Shown here: one piece after another, positions 32,556-45,336 of the stretch | Layout: each line of letters opens with the position of its first letter | Numbering within the stretch: position 1 is the first letter of the stretch | Assembly (NCBI GenBank): GCA_963693085.1 | Contig: OY856410.1 | Span: 882,247,335-882,311,334 of the forward strand | Reading direction: 5' to 3' | From: Alisma plantago-aquatica | Taxonomy: Eukaryota > Streptophyta > Magnoliopsida > Alismatales > Alismataceae | Length of the DNA stretch: 64,000 bases | Made by a program: the position numbers and the translations under genes | Notes under the pieces: model-generated | Told to the model about the DNA's origin: nothing | Database searches by the model: none | The model's input: the letters and a program-made list of their open reading frames with translations, nothing else

Positions 32556-35500
32556 TGTAAGGACCCTGACCTTCGTTTTGGGCTTACCTTGTTTGTTTTG
32601 CTTAAACCTTGTGCTTGGTTGCTTGCTAATCATCTTTAGTGATGATTAGGGTTTGCCTGTGTTTAGTTGAGAGCTGGAGGTGCTACTTGCAAAATAACCT
32701 AAGTTAGGGTTGGAGAGCAAGTTTGTCACTTTGAGAGATGTCTCTCTCTCTCTTTGCTTCCTCTAGAGTTGAGAGGAAGGTTTGGGCTCGTGCCTTGAGT
32801 TGTCTTGGGCTTGGTTGAGCTCTTTTGAGCCTTGTTTTCCCTTGTTTGGGCCTTGCCTTGCTTGGTTGAGCTATGTATCAGGCAAGGATGTTTTGTGTCG
32901 CCCATGAGGGTGTTAGTCATGGATGGAGTGTGTCGGCCTTTGACTTTTGTTTGACCTCCTTGCTTTGGTTGTGTCACCATAACTTGGACATGTGGCCGAA
33001 CCTTGGTTGAGTGGTGGCATGGCATATGCATGTGTTTTGTAAGGTGGTAAAATGTATGGACAAATGTCCCTTGGTAAGGTGACACCTTGCCTTGGTTTAA
33101 CCTTGACCCTCATCTATATATGCCTTGCCTTTCTCTTCCTTGGGAACCCTTTAGCTATTTTGTTGCTCTACCCTCCTTGTGTGTACGACACACCTTCCTT
33201 GGAGAGCTTGGTGGCCGATCCTTTCCCCTTGGTGGAGATCTCTTCTTCTTCCTCTAGCTTGGTGGCCGAACCCTAGGTGGGTCTTGTCCTTTGGTGGCTG
33301 AAAGTGGCGAGCTTAGAGCTAGGAGCTAGAAGCTTGGAGCTTTGGAGCTTGAGAAGTTTTCTTAAGGTGGGTTACATAACTTCTAACCCTAGCTACACTA
33401 CCTTCTCTATGTTGCATATTTCATATATGTTGATGATCGACCCTTGCATGTTATGTTTCTTGCTCTAGTATATGTTGTTGATAGTGATGATGGTTTATAT
33501 GCCTTTACACCTAGTTGGCCGAACCATGGTTCAGGGTTTCCTTGTTGAGCAATACCCCTTTTCCCTCCTTGGTCTAGAGAAGTGAGTTTGAGCTCTAGTG
33601 ATGTAGGCAATACCCCTCTCTCATTTTAGTTGAGAGGTGAGTCTACATTCTAGTTGCTTGGGAGACACCCTCCTCTCACCATGGATTTGAGAGGTGAGCT
33701 TTTGAATAGATGATGACCTATGTTGAGGTGGATCCTTGTGGTTGCCCAATTTGTGATAGAGGTTGTGTAAAACCCCTCTCTCTTAGTTGTTGAGAGGTGA
33801 GCCAATCTTCTTGATCAATTAGGGTTTGGTGCCCTTGTGCTTGAGGTTGAAGATGACCTTGTGGGGTTGTGCCTTGCACGATATGCCTTGGAGTAATGCT
33901 GCCCGATAACCTTCTTATCTTGGGTGGTAACCTTGGCCGTTACACCTAGTTGGGTTTAGTTGGTGCTTGATATGGTTCCCTTGGTCGATACTTAGTGGAG
34001 ATGGAGCTTGGGAGTTACACCTTGAGCTTGTGCTCTGAATGACACACTCTGAAGTAAGGTTGCACGATGCTTCCCCCCTTACCTTGTGTTGATCTTGGGC
34101 GATATGCTTTGTTGAGCCTTGGTGGCTTGATGCCCCGTATGCCTTGGCCGAGATGACCTTTGTCTTGGATGTGCTTTGATCGATATGATGTCTAATAGCT
34201 TTTCTTGTGTTGGGCAATATGAAGTATTCTTGTGATGCCCGATATGATGGTTGTATAGAGAACCCTAGATGGTGCCTTAGTGGTGGCCGATATGAGTAGC
34301 TTGACCTAGATGGACGTTAGGTCTATGCCGGACATGGGGTTGTGTTGCCTGACACACTCCTAGTGGAGTTGGTAGAGATGATGCTTGTTTATCCAATGGG
34401 TCCATGCACGATATGGCATCTTGGGCGATAGGGTGCCCTAGTCGACATGAAGGACTCTTGGACGACATGGAGATGGTTGCACTTAGAGGCGCCTTGGGCG
34501 TTATACTCCCTTGGCCGATAGGCTTAGGTGAGGGTATTCACCCTGTCTGATGCTACCTATCATGAGGGTTGCAGGAGTTTTGGTGTGGGTTTTGATAACT
34601 CAGAATGTATATGGCTTATAATGATAAAACAAGTGATATGGTGTAATCACCTTGAATCCTGCAAATATGATGATGAGATATAATGATAGGTTGTGAACCA
34701 GGAAGCTTGGAAGCATATGAAGTTGATTCACATGATGATGTGACCCATGCCTATGGTCACATGTATAATGCATAATATATGCTCATGATTGATAATAATA
34801 CCATGAATATCAAAGCTTATAATCATAGATGTTGCTCTATACTTGATAGCATGATCATTCTATTAATCCATGATGGCTTAAGTTAAATCTATGAATGTGT
34901 ATACTAACCATGCATGTATTTCATGTGGATTCATAGCCTGGTAAGAGCTATGAGACATATGTGATGGAACAACACCATGTGGTAATATGGCAATAAGTTG
35001 ATAGGTCTGAGGACCTGATATAAGGCTGAGTGCCTAGTGAGGTGTTATCCTCTGATGATGATATAAGGGATGCATTCCCAGGATGCTGATACATGATTAT
35101 GATGCCTTGAGAGGTAGTGGTTGTTATAATAAGGGATTGAAGTCCCAGGACAGTATGATGATGGCAATGATGATGTAATCCTATAAGGCTGTGTTTATAC
35201 TTTATTTTGCCTCAACAATTGGCTTAAAATATACAATCAATTATAGATGAACATATCATGTAGTTTGCCCTGGCCATAGACCCATTACTGTAAGTATTTG
35301 GTGATGGTGAAACAGGTTTATCCTGTGGGATTACCTGGAGCGCATATTGTTGAATATGTGAGGTTTCCCCTAGCCTAAAAATAGGAGGGTTTGAGTGCAA
35401 CTGTGGTTGCAGACTCGGGATATATGGAGCATGGTGAACAAACCCATGGCTCAGGATATGTGATGATGAGCATGATGTGTTCATGGATCAGATGTATGCA

Positions 35501-36565
35501 CTAGCACCTATGATGAGGTGAGCTAAAGATATAGGTAGCTTGCAGAGTTGACCCAGAGGCTGAGGCCCTATAAGCATAAGACTGCGGTCTTGCTTGATGA
35601 TTTGTGTACTGACTACGAGAAGGTGAGGTCATGGAGTATGGATCTCCTTAGACCTTGTATGGCACCGGATTGGGCTTCGCAGCCAATGGTTGGATTTGAG
35701 TAGGGAAGGCTCACTTCCTCAGGGCATACTAAATCGCAATCCAACCGAATAAGTATATCTTACTTAGAGCAAAATATGAAACATTGATTGATGCCTTGCT
35801 TATATAGCTGATCTAGTTGAACTATGCAGTTGTGCGTACGATCCTTATATCTTGTGATAAGTTCTTATAAGGCTTATCTTGTCAATCATATTCCATAAAG
35901 AAATACTTGGTTATATGTCCCCCAGATATCTTGGTAAGCCTGATGGTAATAATAGCTTTGCTCAGTATGATGCTCTTATTATATGCTTTATCAGTTATCT
36001 GATGTCATCTGCTTTGACCTTTTTGAGGTTTTATAGTTTCAGCGGGGAGTTATGTTTCTCGCTGGGACTGTGTGTCTCACCATGCTGGTTTACACCCTTT
36101 TTAGGTGATCGTTCTAGACGTGATGGTGGTCGTGAGGTTGCGGCTGAGCAGCAAAAAGAGCAGTAGAAGGCAAGAGATGGACATGCTGCTATTTTGGTGG
36201 TTTAGTAGTAGAGTCCTAGAGTCATCCCTGTACACTCAGGTCCTTGGAGGTGTTTGACGACGTTTCACGATGCTGGTTGTTGTAATTTTTATATATCCTA
36301 CTGTTGGACGTACGTGGCCATTATGAATGTATAAACAGGTGTTGAACTCTGGTGTTGACAAGTACATTTGGTTCCGATAAGTTGTGGACCTATAACATGA
36401 CTTGTGAATGTTTATATAACATGTCTTTCTACAGGATCTGGATGCAAAAGTTCTCTCATGTATACTTTCCGTAATCGATTATAATTAACATGTATTTTCG
36501 GTAATATGAGGTTCCACACGTTTTCACATGTCATCTCGTTATTTGTGTGATGGCGGGGTGTCACA
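32556..36565 (+). mobile_element. Solo LTR, 4010 bp, Del/Tekay-like
   Basis: It starts TGTAAGGACCCTGACC and ends TGGCGGGGTGTCACA, and has a perfect 5-bp duplication on both sides. There is no partner LTR, primer site or coding region, so it most likely arose by recombination between two LTRs. 33540-33800 has four units of 'ccctctctc...ttgagaggtgag'. 33870-34520 has about a dozen degenerate 'ttgg.cgatatg' units. A possible TATA box lies at 33112-33120 (ATCTATATATGCC). The termini and length fit the Del/Tekay lineage, but the family differs from the other Del-type LTRs in the window. Confidence 0.85.
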
Positions 36566-36570
36566 TGCAT
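36566..36570. repeat. Target-site duplication TGCAT, right
   Basis: Pairs with 32551-32555. Confidence 0.9.
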
Positions 36571-36902
36571 ATGGTTATATTTTCAAAATTTATTATAGGT
36601 TTCTTTGTGTTCTATATTTTTGTATATCTTATATGTAATATTTCGTTATAAGAGTTTTTTTTTATTTTATATTGTTATGGGTGTAATGTATTTTTCTAGC
36701 CCATTACATTTTTATTTTTGTATTAGAAAATGTCAGTTTTAGTTACAATATACTCATTCATGTTTTATTTTCCTTTGTGTTACAGTTGCTCTTTGTTAGT
36801 TACAATTGCTCTTGGCTATTTACTTTATTTCGGATCATCAATTCTAATTAAGTATTTTTTTGTCATAAATTGTTTATTTTTATATTCAAGCCTGACTATA
36901 TA

Positions 36903-36978
<76 letters not shown>

Positions 36979-39900
36979 CGCGCGTGTGTGTACAGGCACA
37001 TATATATATATATAATAATAATAATAAGATATATATCTTTCATAAGATAAAATTTTGCATAAAATCCCAAGTTATATTTTTATGTAGGATATATTTGATT
37101 AAAATTATTAAAATATATGTAATTAGATATTTGTTTTGAACATAATAAATTTTATGTATTGATACACACACATCGAAACACCCAGGAATAAACCCAATTT
37201 AAAAGTTATATAACAATCATCAACAACCTAGGTGTTCGTGTATTGACGCATACATTTTGTGTTAAATTGTGTATATGTTTGTGTTTAAAAATGTGTATTA
37301 ATTGCATAAAATATATTTTTTATATGCAAGTGACTCAATAGAAATTTAATAACGGTCTTCAATAGTTCAAATTTATGTATATTGTTATGTGATTAACTGT
37401 GTACCACCTATACACGAATTGTTTGCCATGGAACATACAGTGAAAGTAGCTTCCAAGGGTCCAACAAAGACTTCTATGGCATGTTTTCATGTGTTATTTT
37501 TGTATTAATTGTACATATAATGTGTATCGTGCCTGTATAAAATATGTACCACACAGTTTATGTGTGTTTTAGAATGTAACAATTGTGTATTTTTTTCCTT
37601 AATTTTATATGTTATACAAACTGAACCAAGACCTAGATATGTAACATTGTCTGGTTCTAGGAAAAAAATTAAACAATATATGGGGCATAAACCTAGCCAA
37701 CAACCCTATTAAAACCTGATATGACCCAGGTGATGTTCATATCAAGGTATACATGACGTCTGTTAAGATGTGTTCAATTCACATATAGTTATGTCGCTTA
37801 TGAATTTACTCCTTGGGTCCATGTTATCATGTTTAATGGGACATCCTTTTGTAAATATATCCAAAGGATACTATTACAAAAATATCCATTTGTGCTATTA
37901 ATTAACAATAAAAAAACATCAACACTTTTAGCTAGATGCTTGTCTTGTAGTTGGATTATGAAAAGATTAAAATATAGAAATTGTTATGGAAACTTTATGC
38001 TCATGAATGTTTTGCAATACATGCATCACATGGTTTTATGCATTGTATTTCAATAAAGCCAATCAAAGACATCTTATATAAAATTATTTGAGACTTTCTA
38101 GAAATCTTCATCTTAAGAGAGATACATTTCTTATATATATTTAATTATATAGAGATGGTTTAATATATTTCTATATGTAATAAAGTGAGTATTTGGGTTT
38201 TTGATCTCTGAATCCACATTAGCACATGTGTGGTCTATACAAAAATATATGTCAACCTCCTTGGCTCGACCATTATATATGTTTAATATGATAAGTTTTT
38301 GGTCAGGATGTCAGAACATGGGCCAAATCAGTTGGGCTCAATTTGATGCTCTCTTGTGTACATAACACATAACTCTTCATATATAGTTATAGAATACAAG
38401 GTTCTACCCTAAATAAAAGGTAATAACATAAATTACATCCACCCTCTCTACAATTGTTCATACATGGTATATAATGGAAATGTTTGTTTGTAATTTAGAA
38501 AAAATATTCCCATATATTGTGTTCCATACTCCTAATAATAGACATAAGTATAATTACATAAAACAATACAATAAATTGAATCACAACATCTTTCACATAT
38601 AGTATATAATGTATGGGTCTATCTTTAATTGTAGGAATTATTACCACAAATTGCATCCCATCATATTCAAGACATGTAGAAGAACCTACCTATAATAAAT
38701 AAAAATAATATTATAAATTGTATCCCCTCCTCAATGGCTCTTCTTGTATAATATAGAATGTATATGACATGTATGTATTAACTAGTATTATTGGAGAAGA
38801 GATGGCATAAGCAACAACATGTTCAATAGTAGAAAGTGATGTTAATTGGTATTCACTTTATTTAAGTATCTAGTTAATACATAATATTTTATGTCCTTGG
38901 TGGTGAAAATGTCTTCAAGTATTCTTCAAAAAAGCTTTGAGCATGTAGAAACTTTATCTAATTTATTACCATGATATTCACTAAAAATAGATATAAAAGG
39001 TGTGTCAAAATCACCTTGAGTAAGAATTACAAATGTATAGGCAGAAATATTTTATTGATATTCATTAGATGCACCAGTTAGGTTATATTTTAATACTTGA
39101 TGACCATCTTGGAGGGTTGTCAACTTCACTTACCTATGGTTAAAATAACAAGGTTTTCCACCAATTGACTGAAAATGAGAACTCACTTTTTGAAATCATG
39201 TACAAAGAAATTGATGCATGGAGTTTTGGTCTATAAGTGTAGCTAATATCTTTGTTCTAAAATGTGTTTGTCCTCCATAAGTAGCAGATGATTATTGAGA
39301 TTTATAACTAAAGAAATCTTGACATCGAGAAAAATCATTGTGCAATAGAAGTACATTGGCTTGACAATTTGGTCATGTTGTCTCTACGAGAAGTTTGGAT
39401 GAATTATCCATCTTGGATTTTGCTTATTCAGATAATAAATATTGTTATTCAATAGAAATTGTAGAATTTTAAAATTAGCCTTTTCTTAACTATATGCCCT
39501 TCTGAACTTTACATCCATATACATGTTCATCATATTTCCTTCTTATTTCTATTTAGGATTTGATGTCATGTGTGTAAGTACTAGTATTTCTCAAGGAGAG
39601 ATGGAATAAGTTGTTAAAATCATGTACTTCAATAAGGTATCACCTAGTTTAATTTCACAATTCGATGGAACTTATTGAACCAATATAAATTTTAGCCAAC
39701 TCAAATTCAATAACATGATGAGCTAAATTCCTTACACAAGTCGATGCATCAACTGAGAAATAAGTTCAATTTCATAGAAGCTACAATTTAGATTTTACTA
39801 AAAATGTGAGTTGGATAGAAGTCTTTAAAATTTTAATTTTTTTAATTTTTTTTTTAGATCATGATCAGATATTAAGTTTTCTCTCAATCAAAGATATGGT

Positions 39901-40980
39901 CTCTTTTACTTGAATTGTAATGCACATTTTTGTAGGTTTTCTTTAGTTCATAGAGATCAGACTAGAACTCAACAATGTTGTTTGTGGTACCAAATGATGA
40001 GAACATGTGGTCACAATTTTAGAGTAATTAGACACTCTATGTGGCTACTAAAAGTTGATTGAGAAATTTCCCAAAATTAACCCTAAGCTTGCCACAGTTG
40101 GGGCTGAAAAGGGTTGAATGGAACCTAAATAGGGAAATGTGGAATTCATGCTTAGATTCAACACATACCTTCATTTCCCTCACATGGCCCTATGATAATA
40201 CACTTAGGGAAGGGGAAGGAGCATATTGGTTGCATGCCCTCCATGTACCCTCTCTTGTGTAGCAAGAAAGGTGTTGGACACAAGGTTTGTGGCTACTATT
40301 AACCCAGGCAAGCACACACATAGGGATGGTAGAAATAAGTGTAGTTCCACAACCTCTTGGCCTCTGATTAGGGTGTTGTCAAACAAAACATGGAACTCCC
40401 TGCCCATAACTTTTAAAGATGAGTTATTTAGCATGAAAATACAAAAAAATATATGCCAATTGGCTAACTCTAGTGGAAAATCTGACATAAATGTCGGTGG
40501 CCTTTCTCTCTATGATAGGGTATTCTCCCATGTATCTAGGAGTTTTCCATGATCCTCTCAATTTTGTTGTTTCAATAATTTATCAAATGTCGCTTTGATA
40601 ATAGTAGGACCTAGTTGATGTTTCTCACCAACCTATTGCCAACAAACTAGGTCTGGGAAGAAAACCAAACCAGATGATAGAGCCCAACTAAACTAAAACA
40701 AGCCCACCACTTTTTTTTGGTTTTAGAGGGGTACTAATTGGTTGGTTTGGTTTAAAAAAATTTTGAATGTTAAACAATGATTCAATCTAATTTTAGGATG
40801 TAATTTAACCAAACCACATCAATACAATACATATGTCAACACACTAATAAGTATTTTTTCTATGTAAATGTGCCTCTCTTTTTATAAAAGGATCAAAGTG
40901 CATGTAAAGTAGAAACAATGAAAGGGGATGTACATGACTCGAAAAAAAGAAATCTATATGTATAGATTTATGATATACTC
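36571..40980. other. AT-rich sequence without recognisable genes
   Basis: 36571-36890 continues the AT-rich host-like sequence of 31301-32550. 37100-38800 is AT-rich with scattered 'gtgtat' words. 38800-40560 has slightly more even composition and short frames on both strands (for example 40226-40552 +, 108 codons, and 40204-40488 -), but no domain I recognise. It may be very old transposon or gene debris. Confidence 0.4.
36898..37024. repeat. Compound (TA)n (TG)n microsatellite
   Basis: Alternating TA to about 36938, then TG to about 36990 with a short CG/GTG variant, then TA and an ATA run. Open frames across it are artefacts. Confidence 0.95.
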
Positions 40981-41020
40981 GATGTTCTTCCAACATTTAC
41001 TTATGTCCAAATTTCTCCCC

Positions 41021-44000
41021 TTAAAATATGTGCAGTTCCTTTTGGTCCAAAGAGAGCAAAGACTGTAAGAAAACGAGATGGTCTTCCTTGGACTTAAAAT
41101 TGACACAATTCTCTATACTACTAGGGATATCAGGAATAAGTGAGTTAATAGTTTTCTTCCCCCAAATATTAGTAGAACATCTATATGTAAAAATTAGATG
41201 ATAAATATTCTCAATATTGCTTTCACACAGTGGGCACCTAGAGGCAATATGCAAACCACTTATATGTAGAACCCTATGTGTAGGGAGTTTGTTAAGGAAG
41301 ATCTTTCGGCCAATAAAGATAGAGCTCCTAGGATTATTATAATTCCACAATCATTTTCCCTAGTAATTCTTGATACTTAACTTTAACTATATCCCAACAC
41401 TCCTTTAGCTTAATATTTTCTTGTCCTTTAATATAGATGAAGTCTTTATCATATAACTCGACACTTATAATTTTCTAAATATCCAGGATATAAGAGAAGC
41501 ATCTCCTTTTAGAATGTTCTACGAGCCCTCTTTAATGATACTACCTAGAAGCCCATAAGCTCCACAACCAATTCTTAGGATATTTTTCTTAACAATGTAT
41601 CTTCAAGGAACTAATCCCCTAGGATCCATGGATCTTCCCTTGTCCTGACACTATCCATCTCCAACTTTTATAGCAATGTGGGGGCAAAATAATATTGTTA
41701 AAAAGAATTATGTTCCTATACATCCAAGATCCCTTAGGAATGGATTTACAAGACCAAAAAGATGCATACTTTAAGTATTTCTCATTAAGACATTTTACCC
41801 AAAGAATGTCCTTTTTGGATGCAGCATTATAGGTATTCAAAATGAAACTATATTTATTTATGCCTTTAGATCTTTGTATTCCAAGACCACATTCATGTTT
41901 GAGTCTGCACACTAAATCCCAATTTAACATAATGAATCTTTTTCAACACTGGGTAATCCCCATATGAAACTTCTATCAATCTTATTTATATATTTGAGAA
42001 TAAATGCTCCTAGAGGAAAAGTAGATGACCAGAAGAGGTGAAGAGCTAAAAAAGTGGAATTCACCAATTTAGTTCTTCCACTTAAAGAAAGTTTTTTTTT
42101 CAAATTTTAATAATATTATTAATTTTATCTAACTTGGGAAAACAAAAAGATCTTTTAATCTTCCAATACAAGAGAAGTCCCAAGTATGTCATAGGAAATT
42201 CACCTTTAACAATCTCCAAAATGCCCAATATTTCTTATTCATTATCATTATCAATGCAAAGTATATTACTTTTCTTAGGGTTAGTAACTAGACCTGAGCA
42301 ATATCTAAGATGGTTTTGAAGGTCTTTACTATTGGAAGCAATTATATGGTCAGTCACAGAAAAGATCATGACATGATCAACACATGGAATGTAGGAAATA
42401 TGCAATTTTCTATTAGAGAAAGGACTTATCATATCTTTTTTGCAACACTTCTCATCATGCCACTAAAATCTTCCATAGAAATCACAAATAGAGGTGGAGC
42501 CAAAGGGTCACCCTATCTATTTCCATTAGAAGGGTAGATAACTTCAGATGGAATATCATTAATAAGAATGTGGAGACTTGTAGTACTCATAATTGTATAA
42601 AACCAATCAATCTATTATCTAGGAAAATACACATTCTCTAAAATAAGTAATAGGTAAGACCAATTGATAGAATCATAGGCCTTAATTAAGTCAACTTTAA
42701 TACACATCTTGGTTTGTAACATTGGTTTTGTTGAAATCACTAATAAGCTCATTGGTAAGCAACAAAGCATAAGAGATCCTCCTGCCTTTTATAAAAGAGT
42801 GTCACTATAGTTAAGGCTAATAATAGAGAGGATAACATATTGCAAGGTGTTGGAAAAAACCATGAAATGCTTTTGTGTAAGAAATTATATATATCAATAG
42901 GATATCAATCCCTTATACTAGAAACACCTTTGACTTTAGGGGTAAGAGTAATGTAACATTTATTGATTTCCTTCAACATCTTATTACACTTCAAGAAAGT
43001 TCTGAATAGCACTAACATCATCAGCTCTAATGATATCTAAAGGTGACTTATAAAAATTCTTATCAAAGCCAATAGGGATAGGGGACCTATCCCCATCAGC
43101 CTCCTTAACAACCCTTTCTATTTCCTCTTTTGTGACTAGACAACACATCATATCAAAATTCATACTAGAGATAGAACGTACATCCCAATCTTTGTCCTAC
43201 TTAGCAGGATAAGATTTAGAATGTTGGTTGGAAAGTATATTTTAGAACCGAAAATCATGCTCATATATATATATCATTCTCATTATAATGCATACCTCCT
43301 TCAATCTTCATACACCTTATGTAATTCCTTGATGCTTTGGTTTTGATAGAGTTATAGAAGATAGTAGTATTTGTGTCCCCTATGTCCAACCAATTCACCA
43401 TTGAGGCATGTTTAGAAAATTACACCTCATCTTCAATATCTTTGATAGTTTTTTTTCATTAGGGGCTAGATCTTTCAGGGTGATATTGTCGTATCTATAG
43501 ATTTCAGAGCCTCCATAGCTTCATACGCAAGATATTTGGCAGTATCAAAATATTGCCAATTCTTTATGCCATTTAATCATTTTTTTATGTTCTTTAGTTT
43601 TTCCACTAATTTATACACGTGGTTCCCATAAATATCAAAATTCCAAGCTTCTTTAATGATGTTTAGAAAATAGGAATGTGTAGTCCATGCATTAAAAAAA
43701 ATTGAAATAATGTTTCCTCTTTTGTATGACATTTTCTATCATTGTCACCAATTATATGTGGTCACTAAAGTTTGTACCTTGAATATCCCCTGATAAATCT
43801 TTTAAGGAATCCTTGAAATCATCATTAAACAAGTCCTTATCAATCTTTGACAAAATAAGGTTTTCACCTCCATATCTATTTTTACATGTGAAGAATGACC
43901 CATTCATATCCAACTCTTATAAATTAATTTTGATAAACATATCATTGGAAATCTCCATTTCCTTTACATAATAAAAGTCTTTATCTCTTATCTCACTATA

Positions 44001-44500
44001 ATAACTGATGGTAGTAAAATCCCCAACCAAAACCCATGAACCATCATTATTGTTCTTAATATGCATTAGATCTTCCCAGAGACTATCTTTTCCTTTCCTT
44101 ATTGTGATAATACACAACTGTGACATAGAAATCCAGACCCTTCTAGTTCGCACAATAGTGAATTCACTAATTACTTCCACTAGTTTTCATTAATTTCTTC
44201 ACATCTTGTTCTCATAAGAGGATAATTCTCCCAAGAGGATAGGTATCATGGTCAGAAACCCATGATTTATCCTTCCAGATTTATTAGTTATTTATGCACA
44301 TTATCATATGTGGTTTTCATTTCTATAAGCACATTCAAATGAAAGTTAAAGTGTACTATACTATCCTTCACTCTCTCTTGATGGCCAAGTTTATTTATCC
44401 CCTAAAAATTCTAGGAAAAAATCCCAATAGAATAGGTCATTCAAACGATCCTTGATTGGAACCCTAACTTCATCTGGAACATCACCATTTAGGTCACCAA
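41021..44500 (-). pseudogene. LINE (plant L1-type) ORF2: endonuclease, reverse transcriptase, zf-RVT
   Basis: Read on the minus strand. An endonuclease remnant around 43920-44180 contains SWVLVGDFTTISYYSEIRD, where the family has a GDFN motif. Reverse transcriptase spans about 42235-43150: EADGDRSPIPIGFDKNFYKS, then IKVDLIKAYDSINWSYLL, then GDPLAPPLFV, and finally IPCVDHVMIF where the family has a FADD motif. 41619-41930 holds the post-RT region (NWDLVCRLKHECGLGIQRSK). 41021-41350 holds the zf-RVT domain (LPTHRVLHISGLHIASRCPL). Stops and frameshifts separate these pieces. The LINE's 3' end and poly-A are not clear; it may continue to about 40900. Confidence 0.85.
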
Positions 44501-45084
44501 TTTTCTCAAACATGTTAGTAGAAATTTGGTTTATAATTTTCTTAGCTGTAACATTTCCTTTGTTTGGTTTCTTTGGAGAAGCACTACTCTAGTTAACAAC
44601 ATTTTGGAAACCTGCACTGTCAACTAAATCCATCTTAGAATCAACTTTACTTTCAACAATTGCATATGTTTAGGAATGGTATAATGCATAGTAGTAACAT
44701 GATTAACCTCTTTAGAAAGACTAACATACATATTCAATTCAGGTTCCACTTGTTGAGCATAATTTTAGTGTTTATTTTTGTTGATCCAATTAATTATCTT
44801 GTGCTAAACAATTTTGACAACTATCTTTAGGATCCATAAATGTCTTATAGTTGATAATATAAAGAGTTGGGTAGGGGAACACATAAAGGTATTTTGTATG
44901 CATATCATCTATTCTTTAAATAATAAAGGTTCATTTACAATCTGTGTATTAATGAAATTTCTACTCTCTGGAACCAACTTCAAAGGTTTCTTGTTGCTAG
45001 GTAACATGGTTCATAGGATTAATATCCTTACCTCCACTCACCTTCTACTAATCTTGGGCTGGGACAATATGTATCCATTTTTGT
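44501..45084 (-). other. LINE sequence between ORF1 and ORF2, decayed
   Basis: It lies between the ORF1 zinc knuckle and the endonuclease remnant on the minus strand. It is probably the ORF1 C-terminus and spacer; I see no clear domain. Confidence 0.5.
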
Positions 45085-45336
45085 TTTTCTTCTAAAGATA
45101 CACAACAACATGATTCATGACCATAACAACCACATTTTAATCAACGTCCAGGAATTTACTCATAAGCAACCATGATTTCACCTCTAACCTTCATCTCTAT
45201 GCCAAATGATAGAACTAGGCAACTCACACTTATTAGATATAAGAACTTTAATATGAGCATAGATGAATCTATTCATGGCTTTACTAGAAAATTCTGAACA
45301 TAGTGGTCACTCGATGTAACTTCTTAACAACCCTAG
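45085..45336 (-). pseudogene. LINE ORF1, downstream half (zinc knuckle)
   Basis: On the minus strand the sequence reads RFIYAHIKVLISNKCELPSS, then a WHRDEG region, then KCGCYGHESCC, in the order of plant LINE ORF1 proteins before their CX2CX4HX4C knuckle. It ends at CCTAG (45332-45336), where the Del-type element begins. The upstream half resumes at 56191. Confidence 0.7.
45332..45336. repeat. Target-site duplication CCTAG, left
   Basis: CCTAG recurs at 56191-56195, directly after the other LTR. Confidence 0.9.

Noticed and set aside
33052..33276. Short open frame after a TATA-like site in the solo LTR
   Set aside because: It lies in an LTR, is only 74 codons and has no domain.
36730..37139. 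Frames rich in Val/Cys and Tyr/Ile repeats
   Set aside because: They are translations of the TA/TG microsatellite.
40226..40552. Possible host gene exon of 108 codons
   Set aside because: An overlapping frame of similar length exists on the other strand, and I recognise no domain or exon junction.
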